Source of the DNA: Streptomyces lavendofoliae
GTDB lineage: Bacteria > Actinomycetota > Actinomycetes > Streptomycetales > Streptomycetaceae
NCBI RefSeq assembly: GCF_014649735.1
Contig: NZ_BMTP01000022.1
Coordinates: 1-64,000, forward strand
Reading direction: 5' to 3'
DNA: 64,000 nt
Shown: piece by piece, positions 61,155-64,000 of the stretch
Layout of the letters: every line of letters starts with the position of its first letter
Numbering within the stretch: position 1 is the stretch's first letter
The notes under the pieces: model-generated
What the model saw: the letters and a program-made list of their open reading frames with translations, nothing else
Told to the model about the DNA's origin: nothing
The model's database searches: none
Made by a program: the position numbers and the translations under genes

Positions 61155-61557
61155 CGGTCGACCACGGTGGCACTGCGGCCCACCGCCGTCAACACGACAC
61201 CACGGGGCGGGTACGGCTCCTGCCGGCGGCGCGTCCCGGGCGGCAGCCGCCGTCGCCCGCCGCCCCCCTCGCAGGACCGGCGCCGTACCGACCGACCTCC
61301 CCGTACGCCGTGGGCGTGGGCGCGGCGCGGGCGTCGGGTGCCGGTGACGGGCGCCGGAGGACTACCCCGGGGAAGCGGGGGCAGCCGGGACGGGGCGGGC
61401 TCTTCGTCCGGGCGGGCCCGGTCGCCGCCCGGCCGGCGCCGCGCCGGGTCCCGGCGCCGAGCCGGAGACCGCGCCGGTGCCCGGACCGGTGGGGCCGGCC
61501 CCGGGCGTTGCTCAGTTACGGGGCCGAGGCGGCCCCCGACCCCCAGGAGGGCGTGAC
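61155..61557. other. 403-bp GC-rich intergenic region
   Basis: No gene, repeat or hairpin of note. CAGGAGG at 61542-61548 is the ribosome site of the next gene. Confidence 0.5.
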
Positions 61558-62289
61558 ATGACGACTGTCGGACTGCTCTACCCCGGTCACTTCGCGGAGG
61601 ACGACTACCCCCGGATGGAGACGCTGCTGACCGGCGTCAACGTGCCGATCGTCCACACCGCCACCGGTGACGACGCGCTCCGTGCCGACGCGCTGCTGGA
61701 GCGGGGATCGGTGGAGCGGCTCTCGGCCGGGGTGGAGGAGCTGCGTCTGTCCGGCGCCGAGTCGGTGGTGTGGGCCAGCACGGGCGGGTCGTTCGCCTAC
61801 GGGTGGGAGGGCGCCCAGGAGCAGATCCGGAGCCTCGCCGTGGCGGCCGGGCTCCCGGCGTCGAGCACCTCGTTCGGCTTCGTCCACGCGGTGCGGGAGG
61901 TGGGCGCCGCGCGGGTGGCGGTGGCGGCCACGTACCCGGAGGACGTCACGGAGCTGTTCGTCCGTTTCCTGGGCGCGGCCGGCGTCGAGGTGGTCGGGTC
62001 GCTGGCCGGCGGGGCCGCCACGGCGGCCGAGGTCGCGGGATGGGGGCCGGAACGGGTGCTGGAGCTGGTGCGGGCGGCGGACCGGCCGGGGGCGCAGGCC
62101 GTCCTCGTACCGGACACGGCCCTGCACACGGTGGGGTGCCTGCCGGAACTGGAGGCCGCGGTGGGCAAGCCGGTGCTCACGGCGAACCAGGTGACGGTGT
62201 GGGAGGGGCTGCGCCTGGCGGAGCGGCGCGGGGCCTGGTCGGCGGACCTCGGGGCGCTGTTCGCCCGCAAGGAGGAGTGGGCGGAATAA
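61558..62289 (+). CDS. maleate cis-trans isomerase-family (Asp/Glu racemase superfamily) protein
   Basis: 243 residues. The fold's two catalytic Cys regions are expected at about residues 75 and 190. The second is present in ALHTVGCLPELEAAVG, but the first site reads VVWASTGGSFAYG without Cys, so Ser or Thr replaces it. TVGLLYPGHFAEDDYPRM is the N-terminal strand. Members isomerise maleate or racemise small dicarboxylates; the missing Cys raises doubt about activity. A GGAGG site precedes the ATG. An LLM oxidoreductase gene follows after 61 bases. Confidence 0.82.
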   Translation: MTTVGLLYPGHFAEDDYPRMETLLTGVNVPIVHTATGDDALRADALLERGSVERLSAGVEELRLSGAESVVWASTGGSFAYGWEGAQEQIRSLAVAAGLPASSTSFGFVHAVREVGAARVAVAATYPEDVTELFVRFLGAAGVEVVGSLAGGAATAAEVAGWGPERVLELVRAADRPGAQAVLVPDTALHTVGCLPELEAAVGKPVLTANQVTVWEGLRLAERRGAWSADLGALFARKEEWAE

Positions 62290-62350
62290 AACGGAGAGGT
62301 CCTCCTGTTAGTGCCGGTGTACGTATTTTCCCGCGCAGGAGGGTCCCCCG

Positions 62351-63424
62351 GTGAGTGACGACGCGATTCGAGGCACGGCGATCGGAAGCGCGCCCGTGCC
62401 CCTGTCCGTACTGGACCTGGTCACCGTCGGCAGCGGACGCACCGCCACCCAGGCCCTCGGCACCAGCGTCGCCCTCGCGCGGCTGGCCGAGCGGCGCGGC
62501 TACCACCGGCACTGGGTCGCCGAGCACCACTCGATGCCCGGGGTCGCCTCGTCGTCGCCGGCCGTGATCCTCGCGCACCTCGCCGCCCACACCTCCCGAA
62601 TCCGGCTCGGGTCCGGCGGTGTGATGCTGCCCAACCACGCGCCGCTGGTCATCGCCGAGCAGTTCGGCACCCTGGAGGCCATGGCGCCGGGACGGATCGA
62701 CCTCGGGCTGGGACGCGCCCCCGGCACCGACGGTGCCACCGCCGCCGCGCTGCGCCGCACCGACCGGCTGAGCGAGGGCGCCGACGAGTTCCCGGAGCAG
62801 CTCGCCGAGCTGGTCCGCTTCCTGGACGACGACTTCCCCGACGGTCACCCGTACGCGCGGATCCACGCCGTGCCCGGCCCGGTGCAGGGGCCGAAGGGCC
62901 GGCCGCCGGTGTGGCTGCTCGGCTCGTCGGGCTTCAGCGCGCGACTCGCCGGGGTGCTGGGGCTGCCGTTCGCGTTCGCCCACCACTTCTCGGCGCACAA
63001 CACCATTCCCGCGCTGGACCTGTACCGGGAGTCCTTCCGGCCCTCCGCGGTGCTGGACGCGCCGTACACGCTGATCGGGGTCTCGGCGCTGGCCGCCGAC
63101 GACGAGCGCGAGGCCCGGCGGCAGGTGCTGACGGGCGCGCTGTCGATGGTCCGGCTGCGCACCGGCCGGCCCGGCCTGATCCCGACGCCCGAGGAGGCGG
63201 AGGCGTACGAGTTCAGCGCGGCCGAACGCGACTTCGTCGACGGCTGGCTGACCAACGTGGTGCACGGCACGCCGGAGGCGGTCCGGGACGGACTGGACGG
63301 GCTCCAGAAGCGCACGGGCGCCGACGAGCTGATGATCACGGCCAACGCGCACGGGGCGCCGGAGCGGCTGCGGTCGTACGAGCTGATCGCGGACGCCTAC
63401 GACCTGCCGGTGGGGGCGGTCTGA
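62351..63424 (+). CDS. LLM-class flavin-dependent oxidoreductase
   Basis: 357 residues from a GTG with GCAGGAGGG upstream. It is a luciferase-like TIM barrel using FMN or F420: PLSVLDLVTVGSG, HWVAEHHSMPGVASSSPAV and IRLGSGGVMLPNHAPL are hallmarks of the alkanal monooxygenase-like subgroup. The substrate is unknown. It may share a transcript with the preceding isomerase-like gene. Confidence 0.92.
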   Translation: MSDDAIRGTAIGSAPVPLSVLDLVTVGSGRTATQALGTSVALARLAERRGYHRHWVAEHHSMPGVASSSPAVILAHLAAHTSRIRLGSGGVMLPNHAPLVIAEQFGTLEAMAPGRIDLGLGRAPGTDGATAAALRRTDRLSEGADEFPEQLAELVRFLDDDFPDGHPYARIHAVPGPVQGPKGRPPVWLLGSSGFSARLAGVLGLPFAFAHHFSAHNTIPALDLYRESFRPSAVLDAPYTLIGVSALAADDEREARRQVLTGALSMVRLRTGRPGLIPTPEEAEAYEFSAAERDFVDGWLTNVVHGTPEAVRDGLDGLQKRTGADELMITANAHGAPERLRSYELIADAYDLPVGAV

Positions 63425-63724
63425 GGAAGCGCGGCGCGGGGCCGCTCCCGGCGGGCGCCGACCGTCCCCGGGGGCGGCCCTGCGGCGTGGGCGGGGTGCG
63501 GTGGTTTCCGCTCGGGAACGCGCGCACAAGCTCCCTAAGCCAGGCTTAAGCGGCTCGTCAGGGGTGTGGCGGGCGGACGGTCGTGAGCCAGGAGACCGCC
63601 TGACGAGGGGTTTTGCCACGGGATTGGTCTAGTCCTCGTTTGGACCGGACCATTGACGCGGTGTTCACGCGGCGGCTATCACTTCTCCAACTCCCGTACC
63701 GCACACCCCTCCCGGAGGCCGCAC
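63425..63724. other. chitinase upstream region
   Basis: 300 bases with no gene. It holds a DasR-like site (63623-63638), a GGACCGGACC repeat close by, and GGAGG at 63714-63718 for the chitinase. Confidence 0.6.
63623..63638. promoter_or_regulatory. DasR-like operator upstream of the chitinase gene
   Basis: ATTGGTCTAGTCCTCG matches the remembered dre consensus at about 12 of 16 positions. TGGACCGGACCA (63641-63652) lies just after and resembles the direct repeats of Streptomyces chitinase promoters. Confidence 0.6.
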
Positions 63725-64000
63725 GTGCACCACCGCAAACCCCTCATCGCCGCGCTCACGAGCGTGGTGCTCGCCGCCGGGGCGCTGGCCGCCGTGGGCG
63801 GCACGGCCACCGCGCGGACCGCCGCGACCTCCTCCGGCGGGGTGAAGATCGCGTACTACGACCAGTGGAGCGTGTACGGGAACGCCTTCTATCCCAAGCA
63901 CCTGGACACCCGGGGGATCGCCGGCAAGCTTGACGTCATCAACTACTCGTTCGGCAACATCCACCCGACCGAGCTGACCTGTTTCGAGGCCAACAAGGCG
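63725..64000 (+). CDS. GH18 chitinase, 5' part (cut by the window edge)
   Basis: The first 92 residues, from a GTG with GGAGG upstream. Signal peptide (residues 1 to about 31), then the start of a GH18 barrel: KIAYYDQWSVYGNAFYPKHL and LDVINYSFGNIHP. The DxxDxDxE catalytic motif lies beyond the window, so the family rests on these N-terminal strands. It should be a secreted enzyme that cuts chitin. DasR-like control upstream fits. Confidence 0.85.
   Translation, partial: MHHRKPLIAALTSVVLAAGALAAVGGTATARTAATSSGGVKIAYYDQWSVYGNAFYPKHLDTRGIAGKLDVINYSFGNIHPTELTCFEANKA

Overview
The window is chromosomal DNA of a Streptomyces-type actinomycete. It has very high GC in almost every gene, frequent GTG starts, many promoters whose -10 box sits six bases upstream of the start codon (leaderless transcripts), DasR-type operators and the cslA-glxA-lpmP apical glycan locus. 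From memory, the gene order follows the S. coelicolor chromosome from about SCO2922 down to about SCO2833. That comparison could not be run here.

Layout. 0-8 kb: a 3' half of a tRNA-Phe gene abutting a broken RDD-family gene, a second RDD gene, a small membrane protein and two tandem secreted M6 (immune inhibitor A) proteases. 8-11 kb: NAD salvage (pncA, pncB), then clpS with a DUF2017 gene. 11-16.5 kb: an amino-acid permease, then a cysteine block (mec, a cysteine-codon leader peptide, cysO, cysM), a PemK-like gene and an MBL-fold hydrolase. 16.5-20 kb: N-acetylglucosamine PTS genes (two EIIC, one EIIB) with DasR sites. 20-25.5 kb: rph, a small exported protein, rdgB, tRNA-Leu(UAG), an MHS-type transporter, bcp, a DUF3618 gene, a GroES-like gene and the guanidinium exporter gdx behind a guanidine-III riboswitch. 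25.5-34 kb: a class A PBP, a three-gene ABC exporter and several membrane or regulatory proteins.

34.4-37 kb is the most foreign-looking part: a shortened AbiEi-like gene, an unidentified broken gene and a low-GC MrcB-domain/PD-(D/E)XK nuclease with its own leaderless promoter. 37-49 kb holds an Excalibur lipoprotein, a SEC-C protein, DUF6412 with a YidC paralogue, a FAH-family hydrolase, AraC/DUF2000, an oxidoreductase with an HbpS-like gene divergent from a ROK regulator, an LPxTG-type surface protein, a HAD hydrolase and a class F sortase with an exported neighbour.

49-58.6 kb is the cell-envelope glycan locus: a GH6 endoglucanase (cslZ), glxA and cslA (overlapping, minus strand), a peptidoglycan-binding NlpC-type protein, an SPFH protein and the LPMO lpmP. 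Two identical tRNA-Lys(CUU) genes flank the last three. 58.9-64 kb: an IclR regulator, a D-2-hydroxyacid dehydrogenase, a maleate isomerase-like gene, an LLM flavin oxidoreductase and the 5' end of a GH18 chitinase.

Two themes link distant genes. GlcNAc and chitin use is connected by DasR-like sites at the nag PTS genes, lpmP and the chitinase. Sulfur supply is connected through the Mec/CysO/CysM route. No CRISPR array, insertion sequence or large mobile element was seen. The tRNA-Phe half at the left edge and the 34.4-37 kb patch are the best signs of integration or rearrangement.
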